Below, one piece after another: positions 32,930 through 42,954 of a stretch of DNA of 64,000 nucleotides. The notes below the pieces were generated by a model. The model saw nothing but the letters and a program-made list of their open reading frames with translations, was not told where the DNA came from and made no database searches. Numbering within the stretch: the stretch's first letter is position 1; each line of letters opens with the position of its first letter. The DNA lies in contig JAJEKV010000050.1 in NCBI GenBank assembly GCA_021234155.1, positions 875,658 to 939,657 on the forward strand. Reading direction: 5' to 3'. A program made the translations under genes and the position numbers. This DNA comes from Isoetes taiwanensis. Lineage: Eukaryota > Streptophyta > Lycopodiopsida > Isoetales > Isoetaceae.

Positions 32930-34930
32930 TTGCTTTGCAATGATCATCCTGAATATCCTTTTGGAGGGATCAAATAAGGATTTCCTGTTTGACTTGATAA
33001 CAAATAGTCATTTAGATTCCTATGCACAACTGGCATGGCCTTCTGTATATTTTTGCAGTTTAGTATCCAATGAAGTCTGATTTGATTGCTCCATTAGTTT
33101 CTTCTGGCCAGTGCGATTAATTTTTAGAATGATGTTTCGCAATTTGTAACTGTTCAAAAGTGTGTGGCATGGATAGAAGCCTAAGTCTCCAAGTATTTGA
33201 ATCTAAAACTACAAATGTTGCAATGCTTTTTCTCTGTTTATCAATGGCTATTATCTGATGAGTCTGCTTTATTTGTCCTCTGATTAACAATGGTTTTTAT
33301 ATTGAGGATACAAGGTTCATGGTCTGTGCTAAAAGTGATGTATTTCATGGTACTCTTATAATAATTCAAAATGCATTTCATAGTGACCATTTGAATTTAG
33401 TCAAGCCATAGAGGAAGTTTGTGGTTTTGGATATCTGTATGACAAATATAACACTCTAATCTGTTAGCTACATTCATAAACTCAAGTTTTATGCCATATT
33501 ATATGTATTCTATACATATTCTTGCATGCATCAAGACGTTTACATTTTAGTAGAACAAGGTAGCACTACATAAAAAAATGTGGCTTTCAAATGGAGCCAA
33601 GAGATGTTGCCATATTTCTTCTCAAGGACAAAGATTACCACTTGGTGAGGCAAAACAATGAAACGTGACATATGGATGCAAAGATCATCAAGAACACCTT
33701 TCAATTACACCTTTCAATCATTTTTCAAGCCTACACACCTTTAAATACCCTCAGATGGCATGTAAACTATCTTTTTTAAATAGTGGAGTGATACAACATG
33801 ATACTTATTTTCTGCAATTGGATTGTAAACTCTAGAGTAGTTATTTTTTGCTTTTGGATTGTAAACTAGAGCACGTTTCTTATTATTATTGGGTTTTTTC
33901 ATTAAGATACAACTTGGAGATTGTGAGTGTAAAAGTAGATGAATGATCCTTAGATTTTCAGACATATTTCAACAAGTGCACTTTAGATGTGGAAAATAAA
34001 ATGTTACGATGTTCTACATTCCATTCCATTCGATGACAACTGTGAGGATAACTTTGGTCGTTCCTAGATCGCACGACTTCAAATTAAATATTATAGAGAT
34101 TGAGACGACAGCTCAGCTACTCTTCACCAAATTGATTTTCCTGACTATTAATAAGAATCTCGATCGAAGGTGTACATACAAATGCATTATTATTTAAACT
34201 GCTACACATAAAATAGTTATTACTATCTTCTCTACAGCTTAATATGCAATGAGGAGCTCCAAGCCATTTTAGCTTTGCCACTATTAGTGGTGAAGCATAT
34301 GAGTTATCAAAAGAGACCTCGCATATGTTATGGGTGACCTCTTACAACAACAATATTACCCAAATAATACCACACTAAAATATTAGAAATACAGGATATT
34401 CCCCAATATTACAACAATAGGTACTATGAAAGCTTTTGCACTTTCAGATGTCTATGATAAGCGTAGATTTAAGCATGATGTCTTTGAGAGAGATGTCGAG
34501 TCATTTATTTGGAGAGATCATGATTGCAAGTGCTCTTATATAATGCAGCTTTATTGTAAACAGCCCATAAAGAATGCTTATCAAGTAACAATAGTAGCGT
34601 CTCCAACCTATGTGGATATGTGCACACATATGTTTGCCTGTTAATTCAAAGGAGCAGCAACACTAAACTCAACAATTAATCTGCAAGTTTGGTTCACATG
34701 GCTCTCCAATAAACACATAGCCAATTTAACCTCTGCCACTTTTCAATGACGCGGTGAGCAAACAAAGGCAGAAGCAAAAGGAAGAAATATCTATGAGTGA
34801 CAGAATTGACCTACATTATTTGTTCTATTGTAAAGGCAAGAGATTTGTAGTTATGTCAATAGTGTTGAAATTGCATCAAGGTCTTTATAATATAATGCAA
34901 TATACAATAATTGAAGCCCAAATTGCACAT
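32930..34930. other. non-coding AT-rich sequence
   Basis: No gene is supported. A short duplication (TTTTGGATTGTAAACT-type, near 33820 and 33855) is the only structure seen. Confidence 0.5.
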
Positions 34931-34933
34931 CAT

Positions 34934-35640
34934 TAATGCTGCATAAATCCTACAATGTTGAACCCAATAATTGCATCCCTGACCTTGGCCTTCACCGCAT
35001 CACCGAACTCATCGAAGAAAACAAAGGCAGAGTTGGTGGGCGAAGAAGATGGGATCAATTCTGGCAGAATAGAGGGCACCCATGTCCTCATAAGGGGCAT
35101 TCCTTCCTCCCGTCCAAAAATGAACAAATCCATGGGAATTGTTTTCCAATGTACCACTGCCAGGAGTTTTTACAGATTTAGCTGTGTAATTTTGTCCAAT
35201 AAACAGACTTGCAGTCTTGGCCGAGCTAACAACCTGCTGGTACATAACAGAGTATTTCTCTTTGAATCCAACAATGAAGCCTTCTTGACGTAGAAATCTG
35301 GGATTGAATTGGACAGAGGAGAAACAACAGATTGGTTGTCCCAATTCCAAAACGGAAGAGAAAATGTTGGATCCTTGAACAGATTCTGAGATACCACCTA
35401 TCCAGCTAAAAATGCACATCGGCGGCATTCTGAGTACCAGGGTGTACCAATCTGTTGTCGCGGAAAACACAATGGATATGTGCCTGGTTGATCTGCTTGC
35501 GTGGATCATCGTCTGGAAGAGCCCGCAGTAATTCGTATGCCTTGCTATACGAAGCATGGAATTCAAAGACAAACAGAATAGATCAAGTTAGAATAGATCA
35601 AGTTAGAAAAGCCTGTTGAAGAGCCTGTTGCCTGCCCGTT
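34934..35640 (-). pseudogene. polyphenol oxidase (tyrosinase family) pseudogene
   Basis: Minus-strand blocks match plant polyphenol oxidase in order. AYELLRALPDDDPRKQINQA and HIHCVF (near 35490) are the CuA entry; DRWYLR (near 35400) follows, then NLFKDPTFSLPFWNWD (near 35380). ENNSHGFVHFWTGG and MGALYSARIDPIFFAH (35145-35030) are the CuB region. Directly fused to it is AFVFFDEFGDAVKAKVRD (near 35030-34975), the start of the DWL domain. The sequence between the CuB histidine and the DWL domain is deleted, the FHRWYL histidine is lost, and a TAG precedes DRWYLR. Intact enzymes are copper oxidases that turn o-diphenols into quinones, usually in plastids. A Helitron end lies about 300 bp away, which suggests gene capture. 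Confidence 0.85.
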
Positions 35641-35948
35641 GAAAAGACTGGTTGGAACTCCAAATTCGTCCTCAAGAAAAACCGCTGCCTGCCTCTTGCA
35701 TAGAACCAACGAAGATGAAGGAAGCCAATCGACACCTACCTAGCCAGGAATAGCAGCATGCCTGCTTGGTCGCCATCTGCCGCCCGCCCATGTGAAGCGC
35801 AGTCCTCCTGACCGCACAAATGCAGGAATCCAAATCCTAGATTTTGGGTGTCAGCATTAGCTTATACTGTATTTACATACGGATACAACACCACACCATG
35901 CAAAATCTTATGTTACAAAACTACGGTTTTTTATTTCGGCAAATAATA

Positions 35949-35976
35949 GCCCAGCAACGCTGGGCACCATTACTAG
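35949..35976 (+). mobile_element. Helitron 3' terminus, second copy
   Basis: It is identical to 7356-7383: stem GCCCAGC/GCTGGGC, loop AAC, ACCATTA, CTAG, then T. Sequence upstream of the shared end differs, as expected for Helitrons with different cargo. The polyphenol oxidase fragment lies just upstream and in the opposite orientation. Confidence 0.8.
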
Positions 35977-35979
35977 TAT

Positions 35980-36600
35980 TAGATAGATTGCATTCTATTG
36001 TTGGGGACAAAAATCATTACTACGCAACCAAATGAGGAATTTCTAAAATAAAACAGTTCATGCATTTTTGGGGTCAAAATTTTCAGCTATAATTGGTCGC
36101 TGCAAAATTGGTCTGCAATTCCGATTTCGCAGCTCTACTTGTGAAGGTTTTAGCTCTGGTTTTAATGGGGGATTGATATTGCCAATTTTTCTTGGTCTAG
36201 AATTGACAATAGAAATTTCTCTTTTGATTGCAAATTGGAGCTGTGTGGTGGTGGATCGTATTGGCGTGTAAAAACCAGGGATGCTAATTAGCCTTGCAAA
36301 GGACGACAGAGGAGCCATGTGTGGATTTCATGCAGCCGGAGTACTGTCATATTGTTACAGTAATATTTTATTCTTAGTTTATGTGGTGCATCGAACCGAC
36401 AGATTAAAAAAAGATATTCAGCGACAAGTCTCACCTACAAACAGTAAATGCGTTACAAAACTGAGGAAAAATTCACAGGGTAAAAATAAGCAGAGATTGG
36501 GCTACTAAACGGCAATTTGGATTGGGCTAGCGGTAAAAGATAAAACGTCCGATATTTATGAGGAAAAAGAAACCGTGTCAAGTGCACCGGGAAGGGCGGG
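35980..36600. other. no recognised gene; upstream flank of the dehydrin
   Basis: Small open frames exist at 36068-36271 but lack any domain. Confidence 0.45.
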
Positions 36601-36630
36601 GTACGGCGATCTGCATGCAGAAAATAGTAT

Positions 36631-36725
36631 GCCACGTGGTATGGACGCGAAATCCATCCCAAGAAAAAACAGCCAGCTGGACAGCCAAGATAAGCACCCC
36701 AAGCAAATAGTAAGAAGTATATAAG
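36631..36725 (+). promoter_or_regulatory. dehydrin promoter: ABRE/G-box and TATA box
   Basis: GCCACGTGGT at 36631-36640 is a perfect palindromic G-box that also carries the ABRE core ACGT. TATATAAG at 36718-36725 lies 96 bp before the dehydrin start codon. G-box/ABRE elements upstream of dehydrins are bound by bZIP factors in abscisic acid and drought responses. Here that is inferred from sequence and position. Confidence 0.75.
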
Positions 36726-36820
36726 AGCAATGCTGAGGCCCCAAGAAGCACCAAGTTTTTCTTCACAAGCGTAGTTCCATCGACCTCTGTTGTTTTGTGA
36801 GTTTGCTTTGCACTTTTGAA

Positions 36821-37606
36821 ATGGCTTCAATGATGGAGAAAATAGGAGATAAGTTGCATATGGGTGGTAACAAAGATGAAGAAAAGAAGCACCATGAGGG
36901 CGGAGCTGCTGGCTATGGAACCCATGCTCCTAGTTCTGGCACAGGTGCTAGCTATGGCACTGGAACTGGCACTCATGATACTTCGGGTTATGGTGCTGCC
37001 ACAGGAGCTGGAGAGCATGGCCATGGTGGTACTCATGGTGGTCATGGTGCCACCACAGGAGTTGGAGAGCAAGGCTATGGTGGCACTCATGGTACTGGTT
37101 ATGGTGCTACCACTGGAGCTGGAGAGCAAGGTTATGGTGGCACTCATGGTAGTACTGGAGAGCAAGGTTATGGTGGCACTCATGGTAGTACTGGTTATGG
37201 TGGAATTGGAACTGGAGAGCATGGTTATGGTGCTACCACTGGTCGTGAGCACAAGGAAGGCCATGGAGGTATAGGAGGAGCTGGAGAGCATGGTTATGGT
37301 CATACTGGAGCTGGTCATACTGGAACTGGAACTGGAGAGCATATGTTTGGTACTAATACCACTGGTTATGGTCATGGTGAGCACAAGGAAGGTCATGGTG
37401 GTATGATGGGTATGTTGGGAAAGGATGAGCAGAAAGGTCATACTGGAACTGGAATTGGAGAGCATGGTTATGGTACTGGCACCACTGGTTATGGTCATGG
37501 TGAGCAAAAAGAAGGTCATGGTGGTATAATGGGTGTGTTAGGAAAGGATGAGCATAAAGATCAAGGACATAAACACCATAAGGAGGGTATTCTTGATAAG
37601 TTCTAG
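36821..37606 (+). CDS. glycine-rich dehydrin (group 2 LEA protein)
   Basis: A 261-residue, intronless, highly hydrophilic protein rich in Gly, His, Thr and Tyr. I chose the start at 36821 because MASMMEKIGDKLHMGG matches the N-terminal conserved segment of small K-type dehydrins. The middle is a run of GEHGYG, GEQGYGGTHG and TGTGTTGYGHG repeats. Two longer units, KEGHGGMMGMLGKDEQK and KEGHGGIMGVLGKDEHK, look like degenerate K-segments. The C-terminus HHKEGILDKF is the first half of a K-segment and then meets TAG; the frame beyond reads KKCLEKKAGDKEG. No serine track is present. Dehydrins are disordered proteins that protect membranes and enzymes during drying and cold. His-rich stretches suggest metal binding, by family analogy. 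Confidence 0.85.
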   Translation: MASMMEKIGDKLHMGGNKDEEKKHHEGGAAGYGTHAPSSGTGASYGTGTGTHDTSGYGAATGAGEHGHGGTHGGHGATTGVGEQGYGGTHGTGYGATTGAGEQGYGGTHGSTGEQGYGGTHGSTGYGGIGTGEHGYGATTGREHKEGHGGIGGAGEHGYGHTGAGHTGTGTGEHMFGTNTTGYGHGEHKEGHGGMMGMLGKDEQKGHTGTGIGEHGYGTGTTGYGHGEQKEGHGGIMGVLGKDEHKDQGHKHHKEGILDKF

Positions 37607-37770
37607 AAGAAATGTCTAGAGAAGAAGGCTGGTGACAAGGAAGGTAGCAACATGAGGTACTATAGTCACTGTCCCTATAAGTATGTGTATGTGTATGTAT
37701 TTTATATATGTTGATATAATATTATTATTGCAATCCTTTTCTTTTGAGTCAAGTAGTGAGACTTGTCGTG
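37607..37770 (+). other. dehydrin 3' flank
   Basis: In-frame readable sequence continues for about 20 codons after the stop, then becomes AT-rich (TGTGTATGTATTTTATATATG), a likely 3' UTR and polyadenylation area. Confidence 0.4.
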
Positions 37771-37775
37771 AATAT

Positions 37776-40157
37776 TCTTAAGATTAAGTAGAACAGAGAA
37801 ATGGTGGAGAATAGGTAGTTGGATTTGTATTAAGAATAGAGAACTTATACAAAAGCATCGACCAGATGCGACTCTTCCTTAAACAGTTACGACTCAATAT
37901 ATGACATGGACTGACACATCATCTATGCTGAGTTGGCAGGGTGATCATATTCTAACACCCTCCCTCAAACTGCAAACTCAGCCATGATCTGAATCAGCTT
38001 CATACCGAAGGATTTGATCCTTCCTTTTATGTTTTCTTTGTCTCCTTATAAGCTTACATTCCAAACTGGCAGAATCTCTTTTTCTATGTTCCATGAATGG
38101 CAGATTTCTATCAAACTGTCCAGCTGCTTTCAATAGCATCTCATTCTCTAAAATCAGATTTATCATCTCTTGATCGTCTCTAAATTCATAACACATTTCC
38201 AATAAATCTGTTGCTTCTTTTTCCGCTAAAGTATACCTTCTTCTCTTATATTTTGCTTTTCTCCAGCAGGAGGGATATATCTCGTTCAAATTCACTTCTC
38301 TCTTCATTTCTAAACTGCTCATACTTCTGTCATATTGTTTTCCCTCCCTTGAGCATTTAGAAATGAAATTCCTCTCATAAAATACATCTTGCTTTTCTTC
38401 AATAATGTAATTATCCAATTTGGATTAAAAGTCATATAAATTACTGTGAGTATATGTCTCCATCTGGAATTTTCTAAGAGATAATCTAGTGTTGCTGACT
38501 TCTCTGCATCTTTTCCGAATCCATGAGTAAGTCTCATTTGCTTCAATTAGGGATAACTCCATACAATTCTCGATATCCTTGCAAAGTTTGTGCACAAGTA
38601 TCATTTATGGTTGGGTTCACGCAATGGCATGGGCATCTCCACCGAATTTTTTTCCTTGGCCGGGGCTTCAAATTCAGCCTCTTACGGATCATTCTTGAGA
38701 TCTTCCACGGTAACATCTTCAGAAATCCCTCTGTGGGCAAACTATTTGCTCCTCCTAGGTTGCATTGGAGGGGGCACATGCATGGATTTTGATGGCAATT
38801 CCCTTTGGAGATCCTCAGCAAGGAAATGCCATCACCACATGTGGGCTTCAATGGCCTTCAACCAGAGACCTTTTCTTCTGGAAGCTTGAGGCATCAATCC
38901 CTGTTTTTTCTTTGGCAGGCGTGACCTTGTTCTTGGCATCGTCTCCAGCGACTATGTGCGCAACCGTCCCATAGAGCAATAGCTATGGCATTCCCAACTT
39001 CGCAATAATTTTGCGGGTCCCAATTACGGAGGCATCACCGGCCAATTACATCTTGCTAGATGTGCGAGTTTGATCATTGAAGCATCACACCTCGCCAAAA
39101 CTTTTCGGAATTTGTCCATGTATGGCAGCGACATCCTTCGCCTAATTCTGGCTCTTATCTTTATCTTCGGCTTCTCTAAATGGCATCCCGTTGCTATCTC
39201 CATGCGCGCGGGGTTTTCACTGGCCTGCGACATATACAATCGAATTCTTATGCGCAACATTTCACGGCATCAGGTGGGTCTTCATGGGCATAATCATGGT
39301 CATTTTTTCATGCAATTGGTCCTCAAATATGACATCTTCTTCAATTTCGACCTCAATCTGATCTTGTGAGACAATTTTCACGCCCTATTCTTGGCCTCAT
39401 CTCCAAGCGGCAAGAGAATCCTCAACAACCCGTCAACCCATCACTTATCTTGGTCCGCTTCAATCGGGTGCCTTCAATGCGCCATAATTTGCCATATCCA
39501 TTTCCCCGGTCCCTCTTCTTCTAGATTTTTCACCAATGTCTTCAGGCATCTCTATTATTGGGGTTTCTTGGCCTCTTCTTCATCAAGCGGCTCACGTAAC
39601 GAACTCCAACCACATCCGTCATGGAATTCTCGGCCAGTCATGCATCACGGCCCCATCTAAATTCTACGGCACTCTCCGCCGCCGGCCCTGTGGGCTTCAA
39701 CGGAGACCTTGTTTGCTTGATCTTCTACAGCCAAAAGCATCTTCCAGCGATTCTATGGCTTCTTCTCCAAGTAAATAGAAGCCCCTCGGGTAAAGCATGC
39801 AAGTTATCACGGGCTCGCTCTTCAATCGAAAAAATCCTTAATACGTTTTCGAATCCGTCTTTCCATAGAAATCTCCTCTTCCTCCATTTCTTCGACATTT
39901 GTAAATTGGGAGGAGGCTTTAGGTTTTGTCTTCTCTAGTCTCTATCATTTCCGTGTCCCCGAGATCAAGAGCACCGAGGCTCTGATACCATCTTAAGATT
40001 AAGTAGAACAGAGAAATGGTGGAGAATAGGTAGTTGGATTTGTATTAAGAATAGAGAACTTATACAAAAGCATCGACCAGATGCGACTCTTCCTTAAACA
40101 ATGACATGGACTGGCACATCATCTATGCTGAGTTGGCAGGGTGATCATATTCTAACA
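37776..40157 (-). mobile_element. complete small LTR retrotransposon (TRIM/non-autonomous type)
   Basis: Direct LTRs of 182 bp (37776-37957) and 167 bp (39991-40157) flank 2.0 kb. AATAT lies on both sides (37771-37775 and 40158-40162) as a perfect 5-bp target duplication. On the minus strand the LTR starts TGTTAGAATATG. TGGTATCAGAGC (39979-39990), the standard initiator-Met tRNA primer site, follows the 5' LTR directly. GAGGGAGGG (37958-37966) precedes the 3' LTR as polypurine tract. The interior lacks recognisable gag, RT or integrase, so it must have moved in trans. The LTRs differ mainly by one 15-bp indel, which implies a fairly recent insertion. Confidence 0.92.
37978..38418 (-). CDS. 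open frame inside the small LTR element, unknown
   Basis: A 146-codon minus-strand frame is rich in Lys, Arg and Glu (YKRRRYTLAEKEATDLLEMC, DDQEMINLILENEMLLKAAG). It ends just before the polypurine tract. I recognise no domain. It could be a remnant coding segment or cargo of the retroelement. It contains no zinc knuckle or catalytic motif. Confidence 0.35.
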   Translation of the reverse strand: MDNYIIEEKQDVFYERNFISKCSREGKQYDRSMSSLEMKREVNLNEIYPSCWRKAKYKRRRYTLAEKEATDLLEMCYEFRDDQEMINLILENEMLLKAAGQFDRNLPFMEHRKRDSASLECKLIRRQRKHKRKDQILRYEADSDHG

Positions 40158-40182
40158 AATATTTATCAAAATAATATATTAT

Positions 40183-40226
40183 AAGAAATTTATCGTGGCA
40201 GTCAAGGTCGTCGCGAACATTTCTCT
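40183..40226. repeat. degenerate copy of a GC-palindrome element
   Basis: AGAAATTTATCG, a decayed GTGGCAGTC/GGTCGTCGC core, then CGAACATTTCTCTT. It matches 42909-42952 at both flanks while the palindromic core has decayed by C-to-T-like changes. Confidence 0.65.
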
Positions 40227-40229
40227 TTT

Positions 40230-42905
40230 CCAACTCATATGTCTGATTGTAAAGGACCAACATATGTTTGATTATAATGGACCAATGTCGGTCCATGGGC
40301 ACGCAAGATTGGAACCTTTCTAGTGCCTGCATGATAGAGGGGTGCGGTTCGTAACACACTATAGGCTGGACAGATGCTATTCATAATGCATTTATTGAGC
40401 TTGTTTTTCCCTTTGCAACTTCAAACCTTTGAACTTTTTCTATTCAGACAATGAGTTTTAGATTGGGGCGATGTACCCAACAACCTAACCAATAGGCTAC
40501 CATTTACAATAACTATGTACCCTTCATCTTTTTTATTTTCAAAGCGATGCCTTAGGTTCAAATTTGCACTCTAGGATTTCATCCAAGTTCGGAATTCAAA
40601 GTGTTGTCTAAAAAATGATCCAGAGTCTTGGAATGCAAAAACTGATTTAAACCTTCAAAATTGAATGAACCAAATGGGCAATTTGTGTAAAACTTGAAGA
40701 AGACACAAAATCCACTAAAACAATTAGATTTGATGGAATAGCTACCAAAAAACCCAAGAATGGAAATGGGGTCAACCCTTTTGCTAATGATTCAAAAATT
40801 ATTTTTGGATTGAAGAGAACTCTCAAAACTCTCAATAATACCCAAAAGCAAACACACAGAATTGCAATAACTATTTATAGTCGAAAAAACTCTGAAATTA
40901 GGTCTATTGAATCAATCATGCGCACTTGCCTTAGAGCAATCCATGATGCTAACAACTGGATTATAAAGCAGAATTACAGGAATGAGGCATGATTTGATAG
41001 CATCAGGGAGCTGCACAAGGACATCGGAGGATAAATATTGCAGAATTATTAATGCTTTGAGATCGACGGTCCGAACGACGCCACCTCACCCCCCTTCTTT
41101 GTAGAGATTGATATTGGCTGTCGAAACATAGACCGACGGCAAAAACGATGCCACCTCGTGGTGCGTCAAGCAGCCCCCTTATTTGGGGCCTTTAATCTGG
41201 ACCGTTGGACTTTAAATTTGATCTAGACCATCGATATAAAGTCTAAAATTAAATGCCACCTCAGAGATGGCGCCACCTCATTCCTTTTTTTTTTAATGCC
41301 ACCTCAAGTGTTGGCGCCACCTCGTTCATCATTTTTTTTTCCTTCTTAAGCATTTCACGGACAGCTAAAGATGCTTCCACGTTGGATCGACTTATACAAT
41401 TTCTAGTTCTTTTTCGAAGGCTATCTAGGCCGCGCCCTGCATATGACTCTCCACTAGAGGTTCCCACCCAGATATATGTGCCTTGCTCGGATCCGCTCGC
41501 CCCTCTGATTCTGATGATTGCAAACAGGTTGTCTCCTCATTGGGTTCTTTTTCGGATTTAATCTCTTCTTTGAGCCTGTTGGATTGAATCATTTCCAATA
41601 TGCAGATGCGATTTGGTATTTCATGTTCTTACATTTTTTGGCTCTATTTTGAAGAAGGCTTCTTGTTAGAAAATCGATGAGCTCTAGAAGGTATTGATTT
41701 ATTTGATGATCCTTTGTTGTAGATGTTTTCACAAACCTGCTTGAATTTTCCCAGCTATTGGCACGGTTCTGTATTTGAGCTACTAGTTTCTGACCAACAT
41801 CATAAATAATGTTGAAGCAGTCGAGATAAGCAATTTTGATAGCAGGCAATTGGGAATGGAGGGAGGGGATGAGGCACTGAAGCTGGACATTGTAGGATCT
41901 GCCATGTCGTTTACAGAATCGACGCAATGTCTGTTTGAACCCTGAAGCAGACCTGCAGCGGTCATTTCTGGCAGAAGGCACCCAAGTGGCGCCACAGTTG
42001 CTACGCTTGTTATATATAGCGCTTTGGATATCAGGTTCTCCGACTCTGCTTGCCCTGTTACTTGAGCTAAATGCATAGGTAAACCTGCTTTGGTAAATTT
42101 ATAGACAGATCAGTCTACCACCTGAAACATTTATTTTATACTTCCACAGAAGAAAACATAGAATTCAGGGTTTTTTTTGTGCAGCATGTTGCTTATGGTA
42201 TGGAAAAAAGACAACCCTTGTTCTAATTGCATGGAGTAGCAGCACTAAGATGCCGTGGATTTGGGGCTTGCCTGTCCCCACGCTTACAAAACTATAATCC
42301 GGGCTGTCTCTGCAGGCATGGAGCTTTTAATCTTTAAGTTCCAGCTTATAATCGAAGCTAAGGCCTTTTGGGGCTATTTTTCCTTCTTATTTTTTTTCTT
42401 GAATGTCTCCATTTACTCTTTTACTGGCTTAGCTAGATCAACATAGCTGGCACTAGATTCTTCATTTGCCTTGTGTTCAAATTTGATGTACCAAATTGCT
42501 TCAAGCAGCACAAAAGTTAGTTTGCAGAAAATAAACTTGACAGACAATCGGGCACTGGGATTGTTTGTGGGATCAAATGATCAGATGATTTATCAGGCGA
42601 AGGTTTGAGTTTTTTGTCAGGGCGTCTTCCTCTGCCTCTGTCGTCAATGCAATAATAATCCAGTTGCACTCGATTCAACACGGCGACCTTACATTTTTAT
42701 CGGATTCAGCGACAGTTAAGGATTAGAACCCAATGGGTGATCAACTTATAAGGGTAGGCCTGCTTCAGAATGCCCTTATTTGTGCATGGTAAATTTTGAA
42801 ACACCCTTTTTTTAAGGTCAAAATTCAGATTACCCTATAATTCAATAAACAGCAAAAAAACACTTCAAATGGCAAATACTTTAGATAAAATCTTACCTTA
42901 TACTT
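40230..42905. other. non-coding; GCCACCTC phrase repeated
   Basis: No gene is supported. GCCACCTC occurs about six times between 41080 and 41330, and (A/G)GACGGTCCG-like 'gaccgt' phrases recur. Open frames near 41600-41980 on minus show no domain. Confidence 0.5.
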
Positions 42906-42908
42906 ACA

Positions 42909-42952
42909 AGAAATTTATCGCGGCGGCCAAGGCCGCCGCGAACATTTCTCTT
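42909..42952. repeat. perfect GC palindrome CGCGGCGGCC-AA-GGCCGCCGCG
   Basis: Ten-base perfect arms around AA (42919-42940) are extended by AGAAATTTAT on the left and AACATTTCT on the right as an imperfect stem. A related GGCCGCCGC lies at 43068. It may be the end or centre of a small foldback element. Confidence 0.75.
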
Positions 42953-42954
42953 GC

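Noticed and set aside
36864-37274. Second plus-strand frame within the dehydrin, rich in Met, Leu and Val
   Set aside because: It is a frame shadow of the glycine/histidine repeats.
36827-37519. 230-codon minus-strand frame rich in Ser, Thr and Met
   Set aside because: It is the antisense shadow of the repetitive dehydrin coding sequence.
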